From CBDAQV01 sp965199335 (GTDB lineage: Bacteria > Pseudomonadota > Alphaproteobacteria > CALMVH01): 64,000 bases of DNA. Below, in pieces: positions 21,731 to 29,582 of this stretch. The translations under genes and the position numbers were made by a program. Every line of letters starts with the position of its first letter. Position 1 is the first letter of the stretch. The notes beneath the pieces are model-generated. The model saw only the letters and a list, made by a program, of their open reading frames with translations, was not told the DNA's origin and searched no databases. Location: positions 682,001 to 746,000 of the forward strand of contig CBDAQZ010000003.1 of the NCBI GenBank assembly GCA_965199335.1. The letters are read 5' to 3'.

Positions 21731-22414
21731 ATGACTTTGATGTTAACCGAAAAATTGCGTCCTTACCGGTGGTATGAAGTCGACAAGGAGACCTTCGCGC
21801 CAGCATTCAAACTGCTGAACGAGAAGATCTTCCAGCCGGGACCGCTCGATTATTCCTCGATCAGCCTGCGGGCAAGCAAGCTGCCGTTCTACGAAAGCTG
21901 CGAACTGCTGCAGATACGGGATAGCCGTGGACCGCTGACAGTCCGCCGTCTGGCGGTCTTCGGGCCGTCAGGCGTCGTCCTGCTGGATAAGACGGCGGAT
22001 GCCGTCTATCTGGCGAACGGCCTAGCGAAGCTGCAGTTGAACGAACAGACAGCAGCACCCTATGCTGCTTTCTTCCTGAACCATGTAATCGGGCCTTATG
22101 GGCGCATGAACCTGCTTGGGAATGGGGAGCAACTGCCCTGGGTAAAAGAGGTGGACCCGGAAGTTCGCCGGCAGGTTCGGGAGTTGGTGGCGCCACCGAA
22201 AGCTCTGCCGGAGCAGAACGGGCAGCAGCGATTGCTGGCCAATCTTGTTTTTGGGAATGCCCTACTGAAAGCAGAGATCACGATCGACCGGGATGGGCGC
22301 GTCGACCTGCCGGAAGATCGCAGCGAGGTTCTGTTGACCGACCTGCCGCTGCTGCCCGATGATTTTGCGGTCACCGGACGGTTGCATTTGATTTCCAGGG
22401 GGCAGATTTACTGA
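21731..22414 (+). CDS. Hypothetical protein, third gene of the YgiCB-like operon
   Basis: 227 residues without a signal peptide or membrane helix. AAGGAG at 21719-21724 lies just before ATG 21731, and the gap to the previous gene is 26 bases, so it belongs to the same transcript. It starts LTEKLRPYRWYEVDKETF and has a mixed alpha/beta pattern with a proline-rich middle (VAPPKALPEQNG). The C-terminal segment resembles a small beta-barrel (KAEITIDRDGRVDLPEDRSEVLLTDLPLL). No family recognised. Operon position suggests it serves the same pathway as the ATP-grasp ligase. Confidence 0.68.
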   Translation: MTLMLTEKLRPYRWYEVDKETFAPAFKLLNEKIFQPGPLDYSSISLRASKLPFYESCELLQIRDSRGPLTVRRLAVFGPSGVVLLDKTADAVYLANGLAKLQLNEQTAAPYAAFFLNHVIGPYGRMNLLGNGEQLPWVKEVDPEVRRQVRELVAPPKALPEQNGQQRLLANLVFGNALLKAEITIDRDGRVDLPEDRSEVLLTDLPLLPDDFAVTGRLHLISRGQIY

Positions 22415-22423
22415 TTACAGAGC

Positions 22424-23041
22424 TTAACTGGCGGCCGGTGTATGATCAGCAGACTTGGGTGCCGGTGGGCGATTGCCGAAAATAGCCCTGAAGTCTGGCT
22501 CGATCGCCGCAAACAGACGGTCGTCTACGAAGGTGCAGTGAACCTGGCAACTTTCTCCGCTCGTGGTTGCGAAGTAGAGATGCACATCCAGTTCGCCGGA
22601 TTGCAGGCCCTCTGATTCGTAACTTTTTTGCTCGTTGATGAAGCGGCGCAGGTTGCTGGCGAATAATATCTTGGCCTGCGGGTTTTTTTGTCCGAACTCG
22701 ATAAGTTCGGCGTCGAAACGTTCAGGCCGGGAAATGAACTGGTTGAAGTAATCATCGAAAACAACACCGCCTTGGCAAAAGCGGCCCTTGAGATCGCTTT
22801 CGGCCCTGAGATCGCGCGTTACGCCATTGGGATAGAGATTTGGCCGCAGGGCCTTGTTCATGCCAAATGCCGCTAGGCTCTTCATGCCGTTCAGCGAACC
22901 GGTGGCCACGACCTTCCATTGCCCCGGATGGTCTTCGATCGATTCGATGACGTGACCGAACCTGCTGCCGAAGTCGATCATCGCCTCGCGATCTTCGATG
23001 AGTTTGGTACAGGTGTACCATAAGTTGCCAGAGAGCCGCAT
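22424..23041 (-). CDS. Hypothetical protein, paralogue of the protein at 18720-19439
   Basis: 205 residues. The region IDFGSRFGHVIESIEDHPGQ...VVATGSLNGMKSLAAFGMNKALRPNLYPNGV is clearly related to the 18720-19439 protein. The rest includes GRFCQGGVVFDDYFNQFI and LDVHLYFATTSGESCQVHCTF. It lacks the N-terminal membrane segment of its relative and has a Pro/Ala-rich tail. It is convergent with the YgiCB-like operon (nine-base gap). Function unknown; two relatives bracketing one operon suggests a duplicated accessory component. Confidence 0.68.
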   Translation of the reverse strand: MRLSGNLWYTCTKLIEDREAMIDFGSRFGHVIESIEDHPGQWKVVATGSLNGMKSLAAFGMNKALRPNLYPNGVTRDLRAESDLKGRFCQGGVVFDDYFNQFISRPERFDAELIEFGQKNPQAKILFASNLRRFINEQKSYESEGLQSGELDVHLYFATTSGESCQVHCTFVDDRLFAAIEPDFRAIFGNRPPAPKSADHTPAAS

Positions 23042-23162
23042 TTGCCGTTGATATCATGTATAATACAAATGATCAACTGTACAATACAGAGGCCGGATAC
23101 GAAAACGGGCCAGTCATTTCGACTGGCCCGCCTATCGCGAACTAACGATCTAAGACCGGCAA

Positions 23163-24011
23163 TCAACCGTCCTTATGCTCGGCCAGATGGGCCTTCAGCT
23201 GCTCAGCCGGCATGGCGCCACCGAAGAACTGCTTGTTGATGATCAGGCTTGGCGTACCGTGGATATTCAGCGTCTGCGCCAGCTGGCTGACATCGGCAAT
23301 CTCCTTGGCAACTTCCGGGCCTTCCATATCAGTCTTCAGCTTGTCCATGTCGAGGCCCGGCACCGTGCTAGCCAGCTGCAGGATAGTTGCCTGATCGAGC
23401 GCGCCTTCATGGCCGAAGAAAACATTATGTATTTCCTCGTACTTGCCCTGGCGGTTGGCGGCCAATGCAACCTTGGCAGCATAAACGCCATTCGGCCCCA
23501 GGATCGGCAGCTCCTTGTAAACGACCTTCAGGTTAGGATCAGACGCAAGCTGCGCCTTCAGATCCGGGTTCATCTGCTTACAGTAATGGCAGGTGAAGTC
23601 GAAGAACTCGACCACTGTCTCGGTCCCATTCGGATTGCCGGCGACCGGGGAATTCGGATCGTTATAGATCCGGTCGGCTTCGGCGGTAATACCCTTCTGT
23701 GAATCACCTTGCTGAGCCTGCTGCTGCTTGGCCTGGGCCGCCTGCATCGACTGCATGATCACTTCGGGGTGGCCCAGGAGGTAGGCCTTGATTTCATCAT
23801 CCAGCGCAGTCATCGGAATGTTGACGGCAATGCTCTTGCCAGCATCGGCAACTGGGGCTGGCCCCGGAGGGCCCATTGGGGCACCCATGGATGGCGGGCC
23901 CATCGGCACGCCGGGGCCGGGCGGGGTTTGTGCATGGGAAGCGGCAGCGAGACCAATCGTCAGCATGCCTGTCAGACCAAGAAGACCGAAATGACGCAGG
24001 GAAAGAGACAT
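23163..24011 (-). CDS. DsbA-family thioredoxin-fold protein (secreted)
   Basis: Start MSLSLRHFGLLGLTGMLTIG at 24011 has GGAGA upstream; the frame extends further but without support. The signal peptide ends near SHAQ. A Pro/Gly/Met-rich stretch (PMGPPSMGAPMGPPGP) and a helical dimerisation-type region with a Gln/Ala tract (AAQAKQQQAQQ) follow. The thioredoxin domain has active site CHYC in FFDFTCHYCKQMNPDL and a cis-proline in HGTPSLIIN. Periplasmic disulfide isomerase or oxidase of the Com1/ScsC type is the best reading. Proximity to an M48 protease and to aroQ-accBC matches a layout I recall from related alphaproteobacteria. Confidence 0.85.
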   Translation of the reverse strand: MSLSLRHFGLLGLTGMLTIGLAAASHAQTPPGPGVPMGPPSMGAPMGPPGPAPVADAGKSIAVNIPMTALDDEIKAYLLGHPEVIMQSMQAAQAKQQQAQQGDSQKGITAEADRIYNDPNSPVAGNPNGTETVVEFFDFTCHYCKQMNPDLKAQLASDPNLKVVYKELPILGPNGVYAAKVALAANRQGKYEEIHNVFFGHEGALDQATILQLASTVPGLDMDKLKTDMEGPEVAKEIADVSQLAQTLNIHGTPSLIINKQFFGGAMPAEQLKAHLAEHKDG

Positions 24012-24135
24012 TGACCATTCTCCGGTTGAGACGCGCCGAATCGGCAACGCGTGGATAAACAAATATACAATTAGGATGTCTAGCGGAAAGACCTTACCAG
24101 AATAATAATACGTATATGCGTTTGTTTTAAGGCGG

Positions 24136-24639
24136 TCAGCTTTTCAAGCCAGCAGAATCAGGCTTCGGCGATGAAAGCGGCAGCACGTCTTTCAGGCCTT
24201 TCTCATTCAAGGTGTATATTTTGCTGAAGACAAGAATGCCATGCTCGGCAAAGTAAGAACTGTCTTCAGGCGTGATGGCGTCGGGCCTATGCGAATGGAT
24301 AATAATTTTTGTCGCTCCCCAGCCATCGGAGCGACTTTTTACCTGCTCGGCAAGATCGCGTCCGGTCGAACCATTCTTCAAGTGATAATCAGACAGCAGA
24401 TAATCGGATGGCTCACCGGCAAGCATAGTTGCCACGTCTTCCGCTAGGACGGTTTGCGCATCGCTGGTGAAGGCTGCCATCCTGGCTGGCTCGGCCCTCA
24501 GCGAAATACCTCCAAGGTCGGTGAAGGCATGGAAGGCAGACGTTTCAAACCCCAGGCGTCGATACAGCCGGGCAGCTGTGTTGGCAAGGTTGGGCTCATC
24601 GTCAGCAATTAGCAGGGATGTCGGGCGAGGATCGGTCAT
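24136..24639 (-). CDS. Stand-alone response-regulator receiver-like protein
   Basis: 167 residues with a CheY-like fold: acidic pair in LLIADDEPN (D13, D14), phospho-acceptor D84 in YLLSDYHLKNGSTG, KIIIHSH carrying the usual Ser/Thr position (S116), and lysine K140 in LVFSKIYT. The distance from the acidic pair to D84 is about 30 residues longer than in CheY because of an extended helix (TSDAQTVLAEDVATMLAGEP). There is no output domain and no histidine kinase nearby, so it probably acts by protein contact. Single gene between the M48 protease and the DsbA-like gene. Confidence 0.78.
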   Translation of the reverse strand: MTDPRPTSLLIADDEPNLANTAARLYRRLGFETSAFHAFTDLGGISLRAEPARMAAFTSDAQTVLAEDVATMLAGEPSDYLLSDYHLKNGSTGRDLAEQVKSRSDGWGATKIIIHSHRPDAITPEDSSYFAEHGILVFSKIYTLNEKGLKDVLPLSSPKPDSAGLKS

Positions 24640-24688
24640 ACCCCGTTATACCCTGATGACAACCTTAAATAAACAACAAAAAATTGTT

Positions 24689-26033
24689 TTATTTGTCTTT
24701 GTCAGTATCCTTGTCGGGCTTGATCGGCTTGATCGAACTTAATAGATCCTGCGCCGCGAGATATTCACGCGAACCGACCGGGCTGATGCCCATGGCCAGA
24801 TTAGCCTCGCGCTTGGCCAGCTTGTCATCACCGGAAAGCTGGGCTTCCTGGGCCAGTTGCAGGTGAACCTGGCCCATATTGCCTTTGCGGCCATAGCCGG
24901 TTGCCAGCAGGTGGTGAATGAAGGGATCGCGGCCTTCATCCTTCAGGGCAGCGTTCAGGTCGCTGATGGCCTCATCCGTATAGGCCGGATCCTCGGTTTC
25001 CAGCATGGCATGGGCGGCTTCCTGCTTAATCAAGCCGCTATCCGGGGCGAACTTCACCGCCTGCCGATAGGGGGGCGACAGCCTCGGCACCCTTGCCGGT
25101 TTCGAAGAGCATCTGGCCCTTGAACTCATAGAAGTACGGGTTTTGCGGCTCCACTGCGATCAACTGATCGATCAGCGCCAGCGCCGGGCCGGTCTGGTTC
25201 GAGCGGTAGAGCGCATAGGCCCGCCCGTAGCGGCTGGTCGTATCGGTCGCATTCTTGCCGAACCGGCGCAACGCCACCGCCGGCTGTAGATAACCGAGCA
25301 GTTTGGCCTTCATCCGGTCGTAGTCGGTCTGGATTTCCGGCGGCAGCGGGGCATCCTGCTTGCCCCACTTGTCGGCAGCGAACTTTACCGCCTGGATACG
25401 GTCCTGGGTCAGGGGGTGGGTCCGGGTGTATTCGACCTGGCGGTTTTCCGGCAGCGCCTCCTGCCCGGCCAACTTTTCGAGAAACTGGTACATGCCGCTG
25501 GGCGACATATTGGCGCGCTCCAGGAAGGTAATCCCGGCCTGGTCGGCGGAAGCTTCCTGCGTCCGGGTAAAGGCGAGGATCGATTGCAGGCCGACGCCCT
25601 GCCCGGCGGACAGCGCCCCGCCAGCGCCGGAGCCCTGGCTGCCGACAGCAGCCGCCACACCGACTACCGTCGCCAGGATTGCGGCGATCGAGGCGTTTTC
25701 CTCGCCTTCGCCGCGGCGGGCCAGGTGGCCACCAGCGATATGGCCGGTTTCATGCGCCATGACGCCGATCAGCTGCTGCGGCGTGTCGGTCGCGAGGATC
25801 AGCGCGGTGTAGAGAAACATATTCATGCCGCCGGCAACGAACGCGTTGATGTCATCGCTTTCGATGATCACCATCGAGATATCGTCCGGCTTCAAATGGG
25901 CAGCGATGAAGATGGGCCGCGCCAGTGCGTGCAGGTCGGCCTCGATCTCCGCATCGCGGACGATATTCATTTCCTGCGCCCGGACGGGCAGGGCCAGCAA
26001 CAGGCTGAGGATCAGGGCAAGGCAACAACGCAT
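24689..26033 (-). pseudogene. M48 metalloprotease with TPR domain (BepA-like), one frameshift
   Basis: Periplasmic zinc protease of the BepA/YfgC type, involved in outer-membrane protein quality control. It has a signal peptide (ALILSLLLALPVRAQ), then the M48 domain with HETGH at residues 94-98 and the downstream Glu in QEASADQAGITFLERA. TPR-like repeats follow, continuing through YRQAVKFAPDSGLIKQEAAHAML and FIHHLLATGYGRKGNMGQVHLQLA. The frame breaks at a run of six G (25070-25075): removing one base restores APYRQAVKFAP and gives ~447 residues, the expected length. A homopolymer insertion is the typical form of sequencing error, so the gene is probably intact in the organism. Confidence 0.87.
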
Positions 26034-26125
26034 GCTGGGTTATAGGCTGGCAGCGAACCGGACGGCAAGCAGGGATCAAATCGGGCGCGGCAGGATTATC
26101 TAAGCAAGTAACAAAAAGGAAGACC

Positions 26126-26419
26126 ATGCAAAAGTTTCTATTCGCCACTGCCGCTCTGCTGATTGCAGCGCCAGCCTATGCTCTAACCGGCTACGACCAT
26201 GCGATCGACTGGTACATGGCCAACGATGATGCTCGCAAGACCGTGATCGCTACCTGCGATAACGATCCGGGGCATTTGCAGAATGATCCGGACTGTATCA
26301 ACGCGAAAAAGGCCGATAACCAGGTTGGGGTCGATAACGTCAAGAAAGGCGTCGACGATACGGTTCAGGGGGCAGCTAACTTTTTCCATAACCTTGGCGA
26401 CAAGGTCGACGGAAAATAA
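26126..26419 (+). CDS. Small secreted protein resembling EexN entry-exclusion proteins
   Basis: 97 residues: a signal peptide (KFLFATAALLIAAPAYA), then IDWYMANDDARKTVIATCDNDPGHLQNDPDCINAKKA. This follows the EexN/TrbK-like pattern W-Y, R, C, then N-DPG-L-x-x-DP-x-C-x-NA. The two cysteines could form a disulfide. The tail VGVDNVKKGVDDTVQGAANFFHNLGDKV is an amphipathic helix. AAGGA precedes ATG 26126. No conjugation genes are nearby, so a plasmid entry-exclusion function is doubtful; similar chromosomal proteins are common and uncharacterised. Confidence 0.72.
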   Translation: MQKFLFATAALLIAAPAYALTGYDHAIDWYMANDDARKTVIATCDNDPGHLQNDPDCINAKKADNQVGVDNVKKGVDDTVQGAANFFHNLGDKVDGK

Positions 26420-26422
26420 TCG

Positions 26423-27346
26423 TCAGCTTTTCGGGTGGTTCTTGAAGAAGTTCCAGATGAAGGTCGTGGCATCGAGCGCTGAACTGTTGGGGCCGGTCAG
26501 ATCGGGCGGCAGCTGATCATCCTCGCCACCCGGCCAGTGGTGGCCAAGGTCGGGCACTACCAGATAAGTTACCGAGCCGCCATCCCGGCACGTATGCCAG
26601 AGCGTTTCCGAAACATTATGCGCCAGTGTCGCGGTGCCCCGGCTGTTGGTGCAGTTGAGCGCTTCCGACCAGGCTTCCGCGCTCTTGATCGGCGCCGGCT
26701 TGGGATCGGGCGCGCGCGTCCACGGGTTGATGCCGGCCCCATCGAGGGGATCGATGAAATCGACCGCCCCATAGATCAGCAGCACCGATACCGGGGCGCG
26801 TAGCGGTTCCTTCGTCCAGCGATGCCCGGCGATGGAGGCGACAGCGGCCAGCTTGTCGGCCATCGTGGCGCCCAGCAGCTGCGCCATCGAGCCGCCATTG
26901 GCAAATCCGACCGCGTAAATCCGCTTAGGATCGACATCGACATGCTTGCCGAGATCATCCAGCACGGCGCGGGCATAGGCAGAATCGTCAAGCTTGCCAC
27001 GCTTGGCATTGCCACGCCCGGAGCCATCGCTCCAGATCGTCGGGTTGGTCTGGTACATGGCGGCGCGGGTTGGCTCGACCGGCAGGGCCTGCAGCCCGAC
27101 GACGACAAAGCCGCTGGCGTCGCTGGCTTCCAGCCAATGATAGTTCTTTAGTGCCGCCTCGGCCGTACTGCCGACATCGTGCAGGACCAGCACAACCGGC
27201 AGCTTGTCCCCGCCATGCCGGGGCTGGTGATAAAGATAGGTGCGTGGCAGCTTATCGACCGTCAGTTCGACTGACTTCGGATCGGCGGCATGGGCGGTGG
27301 TGATGAACAACAGCAGGAAAAGGATTACCGGGATGAGTTGCTTCAT
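26423..27346 (-). CDS. LpqC/PHB-depolymerase-like secreted esterase lacking the serine nucleophile
   Basis: 307 residues with a signal peptide (LIPVILFLLLFITTAHAAD) and an alpha/beta-hydrolase fold of the polyhydroxybutyrate depolymerase/feruloyl esterase group: VVLVLHDVGS near the oxyanion loop, IYGAVDFIDPLDG (acid region) and PDLGHHWPGG (catalytic His). The nucleophile elbow reads VGFANGG, with Ala149 where the family has Ser (G-x-S-x-G); the codon is GCC and the flanking residues are normal. As written, the protein should be inactive as a serine esterase. It could be a binding protein, or the base call could be wrong. It is convergent with the EexN-like gene, four bases apart. Confidence 0.82.
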   Translation of the reverse strand: MKQLIPVILFLLLFITTAHAADPKSVELTVDKLPRTYLYHQPRHGGDKLPVVLVLHDVGSTAEAALKNYHWLEASDASGFVVVGLQALPVEPTRAAMYQTNPTIWSDGSGRGNAKRGKLDDSAYARAVLDDLGKHVDVDPKRIYAVGFANGGSMAQLLGATMADKLAAVASIAGHRWTKEPLRAPVSVLLIYGAVDFIDPLDGAGINPWTRAPDPKPAPIKSAEAWSEALNCTNSRGTATLAHNVSETLWHTCRDGGSVTYLVVPDLGHHWPGGEDDQLPPDLTGPNSSALDATTFIWNFFKNHPKS

Positions 27347-27366
27347 GATGTCCCATATCCCTCGAA

Positions 27367-27406
27367 TGTCATTCTTCGACTACACTTCGTTTCGCTCAGG
27401 ATGACA
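27367..27406. repeat. Short intergenic palindromic element with TGTCAT/ATGACA ends
   Basis: Forty bases starting TGTCATTCTTCGAC and ending TTTCGCTCAGGATGACA, in the 112-base gap between livK and the esterase gene. The inverted termini TGTCAT/ATGACA match those of the element inside livM (31276-31391), so both may belong to one class of dispersed mini-repeat. Confidence 0.55.
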
Positions 27407-27458
27407 ATCTATTTTGCGGCAATCACGATGTAAATGAGCTGGGCGCTGGGTGCCGCAT

Positions 27459-28553
27459 TTACTCCAGATACTTGTATATCCCATCCCGCCATTCGTAGAT
27501 CACGTAGCCCGGCGCGCGCACGTCGCCCTTGGCATCGAAGGAAAGATCGCCCAGCACCGTCGGCAGGTTGGCCTTGTGCAGCTCAGTTTCGACCGCTTTT
27601 GTCTCTGTAGTGCCGGCCTGTTGCACGGCTGCCGCCCAGGCCTGCACGGTGCCGTAGGTATAGAGGGTGTAACCCTCCGGTGGGGCCCCAGTTTGCTGCT
27701 GGAAACGACCGACCAATGCCGTGTTGGCGGCATTCAAGGCGGGGTCAGGCGGAAAGGTCATCAGCGTGCCGTTCCCGCTGGCTCCGGTGATCGACCAGAA
27801 ATCGCGGGTCACGATGGCATCGCCGCTCATCAGGGGCGTGTGGTCCATGCCTTGCTGGTGCAGCTGGCGGACCAGCAGGCCGGCCTCGGCCTGGTAGCCG
27901 CCGTAATAGAGGAAATCGATATGCGCACGCTTCAGTTTGGTAACGAGGGCTGCATAGTCCTTTTCGCCGGGCGTCAGCTTATCGTCCAGCGTCTCGGTAA
28001 CGCCGCTGGCGTGCAATTGCTTGCGTACTTCATTGGCCAGCCCCTCGCTATAAGCCTGCCGGTCATCGATAATCGCGATGCGGGCATGGGGATAGTGGGT
28101 GGCGATGAAAGCCCCGGCGATTTCCCCCTGCTGATCATCCCGCCCGCAGGTGCGAAACACATTCGGCCGCCCTGCTTCGGTCAGCTGCGGGTTGGTTGAG
28201 CCGGGGCTGATCATCACGATATTTTCTTCGGCATAGACCGAAGAGGCCGGGATTGACGAACCGGAGCAGAAATGCCCGATAACCACTGCCACCTTATCCC
28301 CGGCCAACTGGTTGGCGACCGCGACCGCTTGCTTCGGATCGCACTGGTCATCCCCTTCGATCAGCTTCAGTTGCTGGCCAAGCACGCCTCCGTGCGAATT
28401 GAGGTCGTTTACCGCCATCTCAGCCCCCAAGCGGAATTGCTGCCCGAACGAGGCATCGGGACCGGTGAAGGGGCCGGCAAGGCCGACGAGAATGTCGGCA
28501 CGGGCGGAGAAAGCGCACAGGAAACACACAGTCCAGGCAATGAATTTATTCAT
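27459..28553 (-). CDS. livK: Branched-chain amino-acid ABC transporter, substrate-binding protein
   Basis: 364 residues with a signal peptide (KFIAWTVCFLCAFSARA) and a type I periplasmic binding fold of the Leu/Ile/Val family: DILVGLAGPFTGPDASFGQQFRLGAEMAVNDLN, QLAGDKVAVVIGHFCSGSSIPAS and VMISPGSTNPQLTE. The first binding-site loop (FCSGSSIPAS) is conserved. It captures branched-chain amino acids and delivers them to LivHM. It sits downstream of livF but is separated by a 71-codon gene on the opposite strand, so it likely has its own promoter. Confidence 0.93.
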   Translation of the reverse strand: MNKFIAWTVCFLCAFSARADILVGLAGPFTGPDASFGQQFRLGAEMAVNDLNSHGGVLGQQLKLIEGDDQCDPKQAVAVANQLAGDKVAVVIGHFCSGSSIPASSVYAEENIVMISPGSTNPQLTEAGRPNVFRTCGRDDQQGEIAGAFIATHYPHARIAIIDDRQAYSEGLANEVRKQLHASGVTETLDDKLTPGEKDYAALVTKLKRAHIDFLYYGGYQAEAGLLVRQLHQQGMDHTPLMSGDAIVTRDFWSITGASGNGTLMTFPPDPALNAANTALVGRFQQQTGAPPEGYTLYTYGTVQAWAAAVQQAGTTETKAVETELHKANLPTVLGDLSFDAKGDVRAPGYVIYEWRDGIYKYLE

Positions 28554-28592
28554 CGATATACTATAAACCCTGCGTCCCGATGCGCAAATACG

Positions 28593-28621
28593 TTGACAAA
28601 TAAATACTACATTTTTATTTT
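28593..28621 (+). promoter_or_regulatory. Candidate promoter of the 71-codon gene
   Basis: A consensus TTGACA at 28593-28598 is followed 17 bases later by TATTTT at 28616-28621, in very AT-rich DNA, about 24 bases before the ATG at 28645. AGGA at 28632-28635 is the likely ribosome site. The same DNA upstream of livK could fire leftward too. Confidence 0.55.
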
Positions 28622-28644
28622 ATAAAAAATTTAGGATTTTATCT

Positions 28645-28860
28645 ATGGAAATGACGCGCAATAAACAGGTTGTTTTGGCTATCGTTGCTCAGAAGGCCTT
28701 AAAAGACCTGCCCGAAGAACAAAGGCATGGGGTCGAAATCAGTCTGCTTGAGACCATAGCAGATGCAAGTGCGCCTCTATCGACCGTTGCTGAAGCCGTA
28801 GAGAAACTGACTGAAATGTTTCCTGACGCCCGCAGGCGTAATGAAACATTTGTTCCCTAA
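28645..28860 (+). CDS. Small hypothetical helical protein
   Basis: 71 residues: MEMTRNKQVVLAIVAQKALKDLPE and then helical segments through SLLETIADASAPLSTVAEAVEKLTEMF. No signal peptide or membrane helix. It has its own promoter and ribosome site. It reads against the liv genes between livK and livF, and its stop overlaps the livF stop. No family recognised. A cytoplasmic regulator is possible but unproven. Confidence 0.65.
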   Translation: MEMTRNKQVVLAIVAQKALKDLPEEQRHGVEISLLETIADASAPLSTVAEAVEKLTEMFPDARRRNETFVP

Positions 28861-29582
28861 GCATCAGCTTTACCCTCGAGGTAAGCAGCTCTAATTTGCG
28901 GATCAACCAGCAGTTCAGCCCCGGTGCCCGTCAAAGTAATCCGCCCGTTCACGAGCACATAACCGCGGTTGGCCAGCTTCAGCGCGGCAGTGGCGTTTTG
29001 TTCGACCAGAAGGATCGTCACTCCGTCTTCGCGATTGATTTCGGCCAGCAGGGCAAACACCTGTTTGATAAGCAATGGGGCCAGGCCCAGCGACGGTTCA
29101 TCCAGCAGCAGCAGGCGCGGGCTGCCCATCAGGGCCCGGGCAATGGCCAGCATCTGTTGTTCGCCCCCCGATAGCGTGCCGCCAGGTTGGTTCAGCCGCT
29201 CGGCCAGGCGCGGCAAGCGCGCCAGGTTGCGGTCGAGATTTTGCCGGAATTTCAACTTGTCCATCAGCCGCCCGCCGAGAGTCAGATTCTCCAGCACGGT
29301 CATTTTCGGGAAGATATGCCGCCCCTCCGGCACCTGCGCGAGGCCCAGCCGGGCGATGGCGTGGGTGGGTAGCCGCGTGATATCCCGCCCATCGAACACG
29401 ATCGTGCCGCTGCTTGCAGGCGGGTTGCCGCAAACGGTCATCAGCAGGGTCGACTTGCCGGCGCCATTCGCCCCGATCAGGGTAACGATCTCGCCCTGCT
29501 CAACGGTCAATGAGGCATCGCGCAGCGCCTGCACCGGGCCATAGAAGGTACTGATATCGGCAAGGGAAAGAAGGGTGGTCAT
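28857..29582 (-). CDS. livF: Branched-chain amino-acid ABC transporter ATPase LivF
   Basis: 241-residue ATP-binding subunit with Walker A GANGAGKST, Q-loop region RLGLAQVPEGRHIFPKMTV (typical of LivF), signature LSGGEQQML, Walker B RLLLLDEPSLGLAP and switch His in LLVEQNATAAL (Gln/Asn-type as in LivF). It powers uptake through LivHM together with LivG. The start overlaps the livG stop by four bases. Confidence 0.95.
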   Translation of the reverse strand: MTTLLSLADISTFYGPVQALRDASLTVEQGEIVTLIGANGAGKSTLLMTVCGNPPASSGTIVFDGRDITRLPTHAIARLGLAQVPEGRHIFPKMTVLENLTLGGRLMDKLKFRQNLDRNLARLPRLAERLNQPGGTLSGGEQQMLAIARALMGSPRLLLLDEPSLGLAPLLIKQVFALLAEINREDGVTILLVEQNATAALKLANRGYVLVNGRITLTGTGAELLVDPQIRAAYLEGKADA

